Numbered from the stretch's first letter, positions 37,140 through 47,941 are shown. The stretch is DNA of 64,000 nucleotides from Auanema rhodensis (GCA_964057225.1 OZ059895.1:17265688-17329687); one strand, 5' to 3'. The notes: a model not told the origin generated them from the letters alone. Numbers and translations are program-made.

Positions 37140-38603
37140 ATGAAAGAAAGGCTATCATCAATCTTCAAGATCCAACGCAGAGCTAGAATAGTGGTGAAAA
37201 TATTAAAATTAATATTAAGTAGGCTAAAGAAAACACGATCTAAGTTGATAACAAACATGCCGTGGCTACACGATAGCGTGTCAGAAGAGGACGCAGTAGA
37301 AATAGTAATGATCCTGACACACCAGAAAAGATACAAAAGTGTAATAGACAATCCGAAATGGGATGATCTGGACATAATAGTTGACCAATACGGCATCAAG
37401 AGGTACAGAGGCAGAGCAGCCACTGATGACCTGATGAGCCTACCAGCGATACTCGCAGGAAAAGCTCAACTAACTCAGAACATGATACGGACTATTCATG
37501 AGAAGAATATGCATGCGGGAAGAAACCTAACGCTGACTACGATGATAAGAAAATACTGGCCGTTACCTCTGAGACAAAGTATCAACACAATAATCAAAAA
37601 ATGCATAAAGTGTAGAAGATTTAACGGTAGACCGTATAATTATCCAAAGTGCGGTACACTGCCAACAATAAGGACCGAGAAAGCCACGCCCTTTTCAAGG
37701 GTAGGCATAGACGGCATAGGACCATTTATGGTAGAGTACCCAAGTACTCCAGTAACACACAAAGCATATATACTTCTGATAACATGCTTAACTACAAGAG
37801 CTGTAAATTTAGAGTGTTTGCTAAATAATAGCACACCAGAATTAACACTGGCGCTAAGGAGACACTTTGCAAAATACAGAGTACCAGAAACCATGATCCT
37901 AGATAACGCCCAGACATACAAAGGCGCACAGAAGTTCTTAGGAAACTTGAAACCAAACCAGATTCCGAAGCAACTGCATTACATGATAAACTCATTAAGA
38001 ATAAAATGGAAATTTATTACACCCTACTCACCGTGGCAGGGAGGGATCTACGAAAGATTAGTAGCTTCAGTAAAAAGCTGCTTGTACAAGGTAGCTACAA
38101 AAGCACATCACAAATGGAAGATCAGGACATTAGAAACACTACTTATAGAGATAGCAAGACTGATCAACTCAAGACCACTATGTCCTATGAACGAGGATTC
38201 ATTAGAATACATATGCCCGATGGACCTTATCTTTCCTTATCCAGAAAGGACTACACCATTCGCAGATACAAAAAGGGAAAACACCCTCCAGGACGAATGG
38301 AACTCCATTAACCTGAGGTTAGAACAGTTCTGGATAATGTGGAAGGATCTGTATTTAACACATTTGAAAGAAAGGAATCGGATCGTCACTCAGTACAACA
38401 AAGGGTCCAGTCAAAATCCACGAATAGGAGAAATAGTTTTTTGCACTGATCAAAAAACTGATAAAACAAGATGGCACTTAGCCAAGATCGTGAAAATACA
38501 TCCAGATGAACGATCTCCACGCACGGTAGATCTTTTACATTCTGGCGGGAGGATCCTTCGGAGATCCGTACATACCATCATACCGTTAGAGATACAACAA
38601 TAG
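37140..38603 (+). CDS. BEL/Pao retrotransposon integrase (5'-truncated pol)
   Basis: 487-codon open frame covering the integrase end of a BEL/Pao polyprotein. This enzyme inserts the element's cDNA into chromosomal DNA. It has an HHCC zinc-binding module (H120, H125, C155, C158), then the DDE core: D191 in VGIDGIGPF, D255 in ILDNAQTYKGA and E305 in PWQGGIYERLV. The spacing is wider than D35E, as usual for BEL/Pao. It ends with the C-terminal domain typical of the group (TRWHLAKIVKI, VDLLHSGG). The triad is intact and there are no internal stops. The protease, RT and RNase H parts are missing. The first ATG (37140) belongs to the tRNA-array spacer, with the element joined in frame behind it, so it is not a natural start. 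Confidence 0.9.
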   Translation: MKERLSSIFKIQRRARIVVKILKLILSRLKKTRSKLITNMPWLHDSVSEEDAVEIVMILTHQKRYKSVIDNPKWDDLDIIVDQYGIKRYRGRAATDDLMSLPAILAGKAQLTQNMIRTIHEKNMHAGRNLTLTTMIRKYWPLPLRQSINTIIKKCIKCRRFNGRPYNYPKCGTLPTIRTEKATPFSRVGIDGIGPFMVEYPSTPVTHKAYILLITCLTTRAVNLECLLNNSTPELTLALRRHFAKYRVPETMILDNAQTYKGAQKFLGNLKPNQIPKQLHYMINSLRIKWKFITPYSPWQGGIYERLVASVKSCLYKVATKAHHKWKIRTLETLLIEIARLINSRPLCPMNEDSLEYICPMDLIFPYPERTTPFADTKRENTLQDEWNSINLRLEQFWIMWKDLYLTHLKERNRIVTQYNKGSSQNPRIGEIVFCTDQKTDKTRWHLAKIVKIHPDERSPRTVDLLHSGGRILRRSVHTIIPLEIQQ

Positions 38604-38687
38604 TATCAGCAGTTCATATATGCGATTGTTTGTTATCTTGCACAGTATTTCCTTATTCAACTTTGTTAAAAAATAACTATTTTAAGA

Positions 38688-39263
38688 ATGGAGTCAATTG
38701 ATCTGGATTACGATGCCATTCTAGATGATCTTGACAACACATTGATGAGCACTACTAACCTCCGAGTCCACGTTCCCGCTAATTCCATTCCGAAGACCAC
38801 AAAACTATCGAAAGGTCCAACAGTTGCAGCTAACCACAAACACCGTGTTGAAGCAAAACAAAAAGACATGAGCATCGATCAAATCGAGATGAAACAAATA
38901 AAAAGAATGCTCGAGGATATAATTTTCACAATAAGAAGAAATGACAAGAGGCTTTGGACATATATAGAGAAGGAGGAAAAAAAAAGACACTGCCCCTTCT
39001 GCGAAGAATGCCATCCAGCGGATAAATGCCGAGTAGTTAATACAATATCCCAGAGGCTACACTTTGCCCATGAAACTAAAAGGTGTTTAAAATGCTTGAA
39101 ATCCAACCACGAGACAGGGCAATGTCGGAGACCTACGCCGTGCAGGCATTGTAATTCTGGAGTGTGGGCCCACGCCTTATGCTGCTGCCCGGGACATGTA
39201 GCCGGACTCGAAAACATGATGAGGAGAAATAAGCTCAAAAGAAAGATGGAAGATGGCCAATAG
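38688..39263 (+). CDS. Small zinc-knuckle protein ORF downstream of integrase
   Basis: 191-codon ORF, 84 bp after the integrase stop and in the same orientation. The acidic N-terminus and a charged, probably helical middle (about 60-100) precede three Cys/His clusters: C102-x2-C105-x3-H109-x4-C114, C133-x2-C136-x4-H141-x4-C146 and C152-x2-C155-x6-H162-x2-C165. A basic tail (RRNKLKRKMEDG) follows. Such fingers are usual at the end of BEL/Pao Gag, where they bind nucleic acid, but here the ORF is 3' of pol. It could be a displaced gag remnant or an accessory gene. A similar ORF sits in the equivalent position of the other element at 61036-61530. Confidence 0.75.
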   Translation: MESIDLDYDAILDDLDNTLMSTTNLRVHVPANSIPKTTKLSKGPTVAANHKHRVEAKQKDMSIDQIEMKQIKRMLEDIIFTIRRNDKRLWTYIEKEEKKRHCPFCEECHPADKCRVVNTISQRLHFAHETKRCLKCLKSNHETGQCRRPTPCRHCNSGVWAHALCCCPGHVAGLENMMRRNKLKRKMEDGQ

Positions 39264-39380
39264 TTGTTTTTTGTGTTTGTGATTTTTTTGGTTTTTTAGT
39301 TTTTGTTTGTTTTGTTTGTTTTTCTATACTCGTTAGTAAAAATCTTACCTTCTTTAGCTTTATCTTTTTTCCGCCCCCAG
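39264..39380 (+). other. T-rich leader to LTR, no gene
   Basis: T/GTTT-rich stretch between the zinc-knuckle ORF and the LTR-like segment. I see no purine-rich polypurine tract directly before the LTR; the last 25 bases are pyrimidine-rich. This is the weak point of the LTR assignment. Confidence 0.5.
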
Positions 39381-39644
39381 TGTCGATCGTAAGACCGAGA
39401 TCAAAGATAGACTACAACCACCAGGGTTTAAATACTCTGCAAGGATTTGGATGATAGGGCTCAGTGAGAAAGACTGCAGACACCCTAAGATTCCGTCAGA
39501 CACGGAGACACAACACTCTTTCAATTTAGATAAAAAGAGTAGTGCGAACACACAATCGAGATTCTCGACATCGAGAACGTACAAGATACAGTAAATTCTA
39601 CGTATCACATAGATCACGAATAACTAAAGGTAACTTATTCGACA
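39381..39644 (+). repeat. Candidate LTR (264 bp) of the BEL/Pao fragment
   Basis: Begins TGTCGA and ends TCGACA, a 6-bp inverted terminal repeat of TG...CA form. It contains a TATA-like GTTTAAATAC near 39427. It is followed at once by a TGG-starting primer-binding-site-like sequence. Only one copy is present in the fragment. Confidence 0.6.
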
Positions 39645-39655
39645 TGGCTCCCCGG
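39645..39655 (+). other. Primer-binding-site-like sequence (truncated at junction)
   Basis: TGGCTCCCCGG starts exactly at the LTR end. TGG is the complement of tRNA CCA, and TGGCTCCCCG would pair with a tRNA ending CGGGGAGCCA (tRNA-Asp ends this way in many eukaryotes). The match cannot be followed further because array sequence starts at 39656. Confidence 0.5.
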
Positions 39656-39734
39656 AATATTTTACTTCAATAGGGAGCAGTATTGTTAAAAGTGACAAAG
39701 TGATTATTATCAACAAATGAAAACAACTTATCAA

Positions 39735-39806
39735 GTCTCATTGGCTCAGGGGCAGAGCGTCTGTCTAGTAAACAGAAGGTCGCTGGTTCGATTCCAGCAT
39801 GAGGCA
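39735..39806 (+). tRNA. tRNA-Thr (AGT), unit 26, acceptor-stem variant
   Basis: First copy after the insertion. C2 of the acceptor stem is T (GTCTCAT), giving a T-G wobble. The 3' flank is GCGTTTT instead of TCGTTTT. Confidence 0.75.
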
Positions 39807-40203
39807 GCGTTTTAGACTTTTTCAAACTATTTTGAGGATTAATTCGTGCTTCTTGAAGCTTTTACTTCAGGTTACATCTTCTCTTATTCATTCGAATGAA
39901 ATATTTTACTTCAATACGGAGCAGTATTGTTAAAAGTGACAAAGTGATTATTATCGACAAATGAAAACAACTTATCAAGCCTCATTGGCTCAGGGGCAGA
40001 GCGTCTGTCTAGTCGATTCCAGCATGAGGCATCGTTTTAGACTTTTTCAAACTATTTTGAGGATTAATTCGTGCTTCTTGAAGCTTTTACTTCAGGATAC
40101 ATCTTCTCTTATTCATTCGAAAGAAATATTTTACTTCAATACGGAGCAGTATTGTTAAAAGTGACAAAGTGATTATTATCGACAAATGAAAACAACTTAT
40201 TAA

Positions 40204-40275
40204 GCCTCATTGGCTCAGGGGCAGAGCGTCTGTCTAGTAAACAGAAGGTCGCTGGTTCGATTCCAGCATGAGGCA
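40204..40275 (+). tRNA. tRNA-Thr (AGT), unit 28
   Basis: Full copy, consensus sequence. Confidence 0.9.
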
Positions 40276-40674
40276 TCGTTTTAGACTTTTTCAAACTATT
40301 TTGAGGACTAATTCGTGCTTCTTGAAGCTTTTACTTCAGGTTACATCTTCTCTTATTCATTCAAATGAAATGTTTCAATTGAATATGTACACGCATTGTT
40401 GAAAGTGACTAAGAGATTATTATCGACAAATGAAAATAACTTATCAAGCCTCATTGGCTCAGGGGCAGAGCGTCTGTCTAGTAAACATTCCAGCTTGAGG
40501 CATCGTTTTAGACTTTCTCAAACTATTTTGAGGATTAATTCGTGCTTCTAGAAGCTTTTACTTCAGGTTACATCTTCTCTTATTCATTCGAATGAAATAT
40601 TTTACTTCAATACGGAGCAGTATTGTTAAAAGTGACTAAGAGATTATTATCGACAAATGAAAACAACTTATCAA

Positions 40675-40746
40675 GCCTCATTGGCTCAGGGGCAGAGCGT
40701 CTGTCTAGTAAACAGAAGGTCGCTGGTTCGATTCCAGCATGAGGCA
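40675..40746 (+). tRNA. tRNA-Thr (AGT), unit 30
   Basis: Full copy, consensus sequence. Full and 17-bp-deleted copies alternate here (units 28-33). Confidence 0.9.
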
Positions 40747-41145
40747 TCGTTTTAGACTTTTTCAAACTATTTTGAGGATTAATTCGTGCTTCTTGAAGCT
40801 TTTACTTCAAATTACATCTTCTCTTATTCATTCAAATGAAATGTTTCAATTGAATATGTACACGCATTGTTGAAAGTGACTAAGAGATTATTAGCGACAA
40901 ATGAAAATAACTTATCAAGCCTCATTGGCTCAGGGGCAGAGCGTCTGTCTAGTAAACATTCCAGCTTGAGGCATCTTTTTAGACTTTCTCAAACTATTTT
41001 TAGGATTCATTCGTGCTTCTTGAAGCTTTTACTTCAGGTTACATCTACTCTTATTCATTCGAATGAAATATTTTACTTCAATACGGAGCAGTATTGTTAA
41101 AAGTGACAAAGTGATTATTATCGACAAATGAAAACAACTTATTAA

Positions 41146-41217
41146 GCCTCATTGGCTCAGGGGCAGAGCGTCTGTCTAGTAAACAGAAGGTCGCTGGTTC
41201 GATTCCAGCATGAGGCA
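41146..41217 (+). tRNA. tRNA-Thr (AGT), unit 32
   Basis: Full copy, consensus sequence. Confidence 0.9.
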
Positions 41218-41843
41218 TCGTTTTAGACTTTCTCAAACTATTTTTAGGATTCATTCGTGCTTCTTGAAGCTTTTACTTCAGGTTACATCTACTCTTATTC
41301 ATTCGAATGAAATATTTTACTTCAATACGGAGCAGTATTGTTAAAAGTGACAAAGTGATTATTATCGACAAATGAAAACAACTTATCAAGCCTCATTGGC
41401 TCAGGGGCAGAGCGTCTGTCTAGTAAACATTCCAGCTTGAGGCATCTTTTTAGACTTTCTCAAACTATTTTGAGGTATAATTCGTGCTTCTTGAAGCTTT
41501 TACTTCAGGTTACATCTTCTTTTATTCATTCAAATGAAATCTTTATGTTCAATATGTACACGCATTGTTGAAAGTGACTAAGAGATTATTATGGACAAAT
41601 GAAAATAACTTATCAAGCCTCATTGGCTCAGGGGCAGAGCGTCTGTCTAGTAAACATTCCAGCTTGAGGCATCTTTTTAGACTTTCTCAAACTATTTTGA
41701 GGATTAATTCGTGCTTCTTGAAGCTTTTACTTCAGGTTACATCTTCTCTTATTCATTCGAATGAAATGTTTCAATTGAATATGTACACGCATTGTTGAAA
41801 GTGACTAAGAGATTATCATCGAGAAATGAAAACAATTTATCAA

Positions 41844-41915
41844 GCCTCATTGGCTCAGGGGCAGAGCGTCTGTCTAGTAAACAGAAGGTCGCTGGTTCGA
41901 TTCCAGCATGAGGCA
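41844..41915 (+). tRNA. tRNA-Thr (AGT), unit 35
   Basis: Full copy, consensus sequence. The upstream flank ATCATCGAGAAATG is shared with units 40, 46, 51, 55, 80, 92 and 107. Confidence 0.9.
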
Positions 41916-42087
41916 TCGTTTTAGACTTTTTCAAACTATTTTTAGGATTCATTCGTGCTTCTCGAAGCTTTTACTTCAGGTTACATCTTCTCTTATTCAT
42001 TCGAAAGAAATATTTTACTTCAATATGGAGCAGTATTGTTAAAAGTGACTAAGAGATTATAATCGAGAAATGAGAAAAACTTATTAA

Positions 42088-42159
42088 GCCTCATTGGCTC
42101 AGGGGCAGAGCGTCTGTCTAGTAAACAGAAGGTCGCTGGTTCGATTCCAGCATGAGGCA
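42088..42159 (+). tRNA. tRNA-Thr (AGT), unit 36
   Basis: Full copy, consensus sequence. The terminator context is TCATTTT. Confidence 0.88.
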
Positions 42160-43012
42160 TCATTTTAGAGTTTTTCAAACTGTTTGGAGGATACATTGGT
42201 GCTTCTTGAAACTTTTGCTTCAGATTATATCTTCTCTTATTCATTCAAATGAAATGTTTCAATTGAATATGTACACGCATAGTTGAAAGTGACTAAGAGA
42301 TTATTATCGACAAATGAAATCAATTTATCAAGCCTCATTGGCTCAGGGGCAGAGCGTCTGTCTAGTAAACATTCCAGCTTGAGGCATCTTTTTAGACTTT
42401 CTCAAACTATTTTTAGGATTTATTCGTGCTTCTCGAAGCTTTTACTTCAGGTTACATCTTCTCTTATTCATTCGATTGAAATATTTTACTTCAATACGGA
42501 GCAGTATTGTTAAAAGTGACAAAGTGATTATTATCGACAAATGAAAACAACTTATCAAGCCTCATTGGCTCAGGGGCAGAGCGTCTGTCTAGTAAATATT
42601 CCAGCATGAGGCATCTTTTTAGAGTTTTTCAAACTGTTTGGAGGATACATTGGTGCTTCTTGAAACTTTTACTTCAGGTTACATCTTCTCTTATTCATTC
42701 AAATGAAATCTTTATGTTCAATATGTACACGCATTGTTGAAAGTGACTAAGAGATTATTATGGACAAATAAAAATAACTTATCAAGCCTCATTGGCTCAG
42801 GGGCAGAGCGTCTGTCTAGTAAACATTCCAGCTTGAGGCATCTTTTTAGACTTTCTCAAACTATTTTGAGGATTAATTCGTGCTTCTTGAAGCTTTTACT
42901 TCAGGTTACATCTTCTCTTATTCATTCGAATGAAATGTTTCAATTGAATATGTACACGCATTGTTGAAAGTGACTAAGAGATTATCATCGAGAAATGAAA
43001 ACAATTCATCAA

Positions 43013-43084
43013 GCCTCATTGGCTCAGGGGCAGAGCGTCTGTCTAGTAAACAGAAGGTCGCTGGTTCGATTCCAGCATGAGGCA
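43013..43084 (+). tRNA. tRNA-Thr (AGT), unit 40
   Basis: Full copy, consensus sequence. It is duplicated 3556 bp downstream as unit 55. Confidence 0.9.
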
Positions 43085-43935
43085 TCGTTTTAGACTTTTT
43101 CAAACTATTTTGAGGATTAATTCGTGCTTCTTGAAGCTTTTACTTCTGGTTACATCTTCTCTTATTCATTCGAATGAAATATTTTACTTCAATACGGAGC
43201 AGTATTGTTGAAAGTGACTAAGAGATTATTATCGACAAATGAAAATAACTTATCAAGCCTCATTGGCTCAGGGGCAGAGCGTCTGTCTAGTAAACATTCC
43301 AGCATGAGGCATCTTTTTAGACTTTCTCAAACTATTTTTAGGATTCATTCGTGCTTCTCGAAGTTTTTACTTCAGGTTACATCTTCTCTTATTCATTCGA
43401 ATGAAATATTTTACTTCAATACGGAGCTGTATTGTTAAAAGTGACTAAGAGATTATTATCGACAATTGAAAATAACTTATCAAGCCTCATTGGCTCAGGG
43501 GCAGAGCGTCTGTCTAGTCGATTCCAGCATGAGGTATCGTTTTAGACTTTTTCAAACTATTTTGAGGATTAATTCGTGCTTCTTGAAGCTTTTACTTCGG
43601 GTTACATCTTCTCTTATTCATTCAAATGAAATGTTTCAATTGAATATGTACACGCATTGTTGAAAGTGACTAAGAGATTATTAGCGACAAATGAAAATAA
43701 CTTATCAAGCCTCATTGGCTCAGGGGCAGAGCGTCTGTCTAGTAAACATTCCAGCATGAGGCATCGTTTTAGACTTTCTCAAACTATTTTTAGGATTCAT
43801 TCGTGCTTCTTGAAGCTTTTACTTCAGGTTACATCTACTCTTATTCATTCGAATGAAATATTTTACTTCAATACGGAGTAGTATTGTTGAAAGTGACTAA
43901 GAGATTATTATCGACAAATGAAAACAACTTATCAA

Positions 43936-44007
43936 GCCTCATTGGCTCAGGGGCAGAGCGTCTGTCTAGTAAACAGAAGGTCGCTGGTTCGATTCCAGCA
44001 TGAGGCA
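43936..44007 (+). tRNA. tRNA-Thr (AGT), unit 44
   Basis: Full copy, consensus sequence. Confidence 0.9.
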
Positions 44008-44406
44008 TCGTTTTAGACTTTTTCAAACTATTTTGAGGATTAATTCGTGCTTCTTGAAGCTTTTACTTCAGGTTACATCTTCTCTTATTCATTCAAATGA
44101 AATGTTTCAATTGAATATGTACACGCATTGTTGAAAGTGACTAAGAGATTATAATAGAGAAATGAGAATAACTTATCAAGCCTCATTGGCTCAGGGGCAG
44201 AGCGTCTGTCTAGTAAACATTCCAGCTTGAGGCATCTTTTTAGACTTTCTCAAACTATTTTGAGGATTAATTCGTGCTTCTTGAAGCTTTTACTTCAGGT
44301 TACATCTTCTCTTATTCATTCGAATGAAATGTTTCAATTGAATATGTACACGCATTGTTGAAAGTGACTAAGAGATTATCATCGAGAAATGAAAACAATT
44401 TATCAA

Positions 44407-44478
44407 GCCTCATTGGCTCAGGGGCAGAGCGTCTGTCTAGTAAACAGAAGGTCGCTGGTTCGATTCCAGCATGAGGCA
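44407..44478 (+). tRNA. tRNA-Thr (AGT), unit 46
   Basis: Full copy, consensus sequence. It is part of the 1203-bp block repeated at unit 51. Confidence 0.9.
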
Positions 44479-44650
44479 TCGTTTTAGACTTTTTCAAACT
44501 ATTTTTAGGATTCATTCGTGCTTCTCGAAGCTTTTACTTCAGGTTACATCTTCTCTTATTCATTCGAAAGAAATATTTTACTTCAATATGGAGCAGTATT
44601 GTTAAAAGTGACTAAGAGATTATAATCGACAAATGAGAATAACTTATTAA

Positions 44651-44722
44651 GCCTCATTGGCTCAGGGGCAGAGCGTCTGTCTAGTAAACAGAAGGTCGCT
44701 GTTTCGATTCCAGCATGAGGCA
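44651..44722 (+). tRNA. tRNA-Thr (AGT), unit 47, T-stem/B-box variant
   Basis: The T stem reads GCTGT instead of GCTGG, which breaks the closing G-C pair of the T loop and the first position of the B box. The same change is in unit 52, 1203 bp downstream. Probably impaired. Confidence 0.6.
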
Positions 44723-44894
44723 TCTTTTTAGAGTTTTTCAAACTGTTTGGAGGATACATTGGTGCTTCTTGAAACTTTTGCTTCAGATTATATCTTCTCT
44801 TATTCATTCAAATGAAATGTTTCAATTGAATATGTACACGCATAGTTGAAAGTGACTAAGAGATTATTATCGACAAATGAAATCAATTTATCAA

Positions 44895-44966
44895 GCCTCA
44901 TTGGCTCAGGGGCAGAGCGTCTGTCTAGTAAACAGAAGGTCGCTGGTTCGATTCCAGCATGAGGCA
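44895..44966 (+). tRNA. tRNA-Thr (AGT), unit 48
   Basis: Full copy, consensus sequence. Confidence 0.9.
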
Positions 44967-45138
44967 TCTTTTTAGAGTTTTTCAAACTGTTTGGAGGATA
45001 CATTGGTGCTTCTTGAAACTTTTACTTCAGGTTACATCTTCTCTTATTCATTCAAATGAAATCTTTATGTTCAATATGTACACGCATTGTTGAAAGTGAC
45101 TAAGAGATTATTATGGACAAATGAAAATAACTTATCAA

Positions 45139-45210
45139 GCCTCATTGTCTCAGGGGCAGAGCGTCTGTCTAGTAAACAGAAGGTCGCTGGTTCGATTCCA
45201 GCATGAGGCA
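45139..45210 (+). tRNA. tRNA-Thr (AGT), unit 49, D-stem/A-box variant
   Basis: First base of the D stem is T (TCTC instead of GCTC), altering the A box. The same change occurs in the 17-bp-deleted unit 54 at 46342. Confidence 0.65.
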
Positions 45211-45609
45211 TCGTTTTAGACTTTTTCAAACTATTTTGAGGATTAATTCGTGCTTCTTGAAGCTTTTACTTCAGGTTACATCTTCTCTTATTCATTCAAA
45301 TGAAATGTTTCAATTGAATATGTACACGCATTGTTGAAAGTGACTAAGAGATTATAATAGAGAAATGAGAATAACTTATCAAGCCTCATTGGCTCAGGGG
45401 CAGAGCGTCTGTCTAGTAAACATTCCAGCTTGAGGCATCTTTTTAGACTTTCTCAAACTATTTTGAGGATTAATTCGTGCTTCTTGAAGCTTTTACTTCA
45501 GGTTACATCTTCTCTTATTCATTCGAATGAAATGTTTCAATTGAATATGTACACGCATTGTTGAAAGTGACTAAGAGATTATCATCGAGAAATGAAAACA
45601 ATTTATCAA

Positions 45610-45681
45610 GCCTCATTGGCTCAGGGGCAGAGCGTCTGTCTAGTAAACAGAAGGTCGCTGGTTCGATTCCAGCATGAGGCA
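45610..45681 (+). tRNA. tRNA-Thr (AGT), unit 51
   Basis: Full copy, consensus sequence; duplicate of unit 46. Confidence 0.9.
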
Positions 45682-45853
45682 TCGTTTTAGACTTTTTCAA
45701 ACTATTTTTAGGATTCATTCGTGCTTCTCGAAGCTTTTACTTCAGGTTACATCTTCTCTTATTCATTCGAAAGAAATATTTTACTTCAATATGGAGCAGT
45801 ATTGTTAAAAGTGACTAAGAGATTATAATCGACAAATGAGAATAACTTATTAA

Positions 45854-45925
45854 GCCTCATTGGCTCAGGGGCAGAGCGTCTGTCTAGTAAACAGAAGGTC
45901 GCTGTTTCGATTCCAGCATGAGGCA
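45854..45925 (+). tRNA. tRNA-Thr (AGT), unit 52, T-stem/B-box variant
   Basis: Carries the same GCTGT change as unit 47, showing block duplication rather than independent mutation. Confidence 0.6.
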
Positions 45926-46097
45926 TCTTTTTAGAGTTTTTCAAACTGTTTGGAGGATACATTGGTGCTTCTTGAAACTTTTGCTTCAGATTATATCTTC
46001 TCTTATTCATTCAAATGAAATGTTTCAATTGAATATGTACACGCATAGTTGAAAGTGACTAAGAGATTATTATCGACAAATGAAATCAATTTATCAA

Positions 46098-46169
46098 GCC
46101 TCATTGGCTCAGGGGCAGAGCGTCTGTCTAGTAAACAGAAGGTCGCTGGTTCGATTCCAGCATGAGGCA
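46098..46169 (+). tRNA. tRNA-Thr (AGT), unit 53
   Basis: Full copy, consensus sequence; duplicate of unit 48. Confidence 0.9.
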
Positions 46170-46568
46170 TCTTTTTAGAGTTTTTCAAACTGTTTGGAGG
46201 ATACATTGGTGCTTCTTGAAACTTTTACTTCAGGTTACATCTTCTCTTATTCATTCAAATGAAATCTTTATGTTCAATATGTACACGCATTGTTGAAAGT
46301 GACTAAGAGATTATTATGGACAAATGAAAATAACTTATCAAGCCTCATTGTCTCAGGGGCAGAGCGTCTGTCTAGTAAACATTCCAGCTTGAGGCATCTT
46401 TTTAGACTTTCTCAAACTATTTTGAGGATTAATTCGTGCTTCTTGAAGCTTTTACTTCAGGTTACATCTTCTCTTATTCATTCGAATGAAATGTTTCAAT
46501 TGAATATGTACACGCATTGTTGAAAGTGACTAAGAGATTATCATCGAGAAATGAAAACAATTTATCAA

Positions 46569-46640
46569 GCCTCATTGGCTCAGGGGCAGAGCGTCTGTCT
46601 AGTAAACAGAAGGTCGCTGGTTCGATTCCAGCATGAGGCA
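46569..46640 (+). tRNA. tRNA-Thr (AGT), unit 55
   Basis: Full copy, consensus sequence; duplicate of unit 40. Confidence 0.9.
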
Positions 46641-47941
46641 TCGTTTTAGACTTTTTCAAACTATTTTGAGGATTAATTCGTGCTTCTTGAAGCTTTTACT
46701 TCTGGTTACATCTTCTCTTATTCATTCGAATGAAATATTTTACTTCAATACGGAGCAGTATTGTTGAAAGTGACTAAGAGATTATTATCGACAAATGAAA
46801 ATAACTTATCAAGCCTCATTGGCTCAGGGGCAGAGCGTCTGTCTAGTAAACATTCCAGCATGAGGCATCTTTTTAGACTTTCTCAAACTATTTTTAGGAT
46901 TCATTCGTGCTTCTCGAAGTTTTTACTTCAGGTTACATCTTCTCTTATTCATTCGAATGAAATATTTTACTTCAATACGGAGCTGTATTGTTAAAAGTGA
47001 CTAAGAGATTATTATCGACAATTGAAAATAACTTATCAAGCCTCATTGGCTCAGGGGCAGAGCGTCTGTCTAGTCGATTCCAGCATGAGGTATCGTTTTA
47101 GACTTTCTCAAACTATTTTGAGGATTCATTCGTGCTTCTTGAAGCTTTTACTTCAGGTTACATCTACTCTTATTCGTTCGAATGAAATATTTTACTTCAA
47201 TACGGAGCAGTATTGTTAAAAGTGACTAAGAGATTATAATAGAGAAATGAGAATAACTTATCAAGCCTCATTGGCTCAGGGGCAGAGCGTCTGTCTAGTC
47301 GATTCCAGCATGAGGTATCGTTTTAGACTTTCTCAAACTATTTTGAGGATTAATTCGTACTTCTTGAAACTTTTGCTTCAGGTTACATCTTCTCTTATTC
47401 ATTCAAATGAAATGTTTCAATTGAATATGTACACGCATTGTTGAAAGTGACTAAGAGATTATTATCGACAAATGAAAATAACTTATCAAGCCTCATTGGC
47501 TCAGGGGCAGAGCGTCTGTCTAGTAAACATTCCAGCTTGAGGCATCTTTTTAGACTTTCTCAAACTATTTTTAGGATGTATTCGTGTTTTTCGAAGCTTT
47601 TACTTCAGGTTACATCTTCTCTTATTCATTCGATTGAAATATTTTACTTCAATACGGAGCAGTATTGTTAAAAGTGACAAAGTGATTATTATCGACAAAT
47701 GAAAACAACTTATCAAGCCTCATTGGCTCAGGGGCAGAGCGTCTGTCTAGTCGATTCCAGCATGAGGCATCGTTTTAGACTTTGTCAAACTATTTTGAGG
47801 ATTAATTCGTGATTCTTGAAGCTTTTACTTCAGGTTACATCTTCTCTTATTCATTCGATTGAAATGTTTTACTTCAATACGGAGCAGTATTGTTAAAAGT
47901 GACAAAGTGATTATTATCGACAAATGAAAACAACTTATCAA

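Larger units (their letters stand above)
37146..39655 (+). mobile_element. BEL/Pao LTR-retrotransposon fragment inserted in the tRNA array
   Basis: A net 2512 bp interrupts the otherwise perfect 227-bp spacing between tRNA units 25 and 26. The order is truncated pol (integrase part only), a zinc-knuckle ORF, about 115 bp of T-rich sequence, an LTR-like segment, then a PBS-like TGGCTCCCCGG directly at the right junction. The array resumes inside the same spacer with at most 2 bp (AA) duplicated, not the 4-6 bp expected of BEL/Pao integration. Reverse transcriptase, RNase H, protease and a 5' LTR are absent. Confidence 0.85.

Noticed and set aside
39264..39644. LTR starting at the TGTTTTTTG after the zinc-knuckle stop
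   Set aside because: The TGTCGA...TCGACA pair at 39381-39644 gives matched inverted ends and a PBS-like sequence directly after, so the shorter LTR is preferred.
37146..39655. Ordinary LTR-retrotransposon insertion with target duplication
   Set aside because: Net added length is 2512 bp with at most AA duplicated, and the left end starts inside pol, so normal integration of a full element is not supported.
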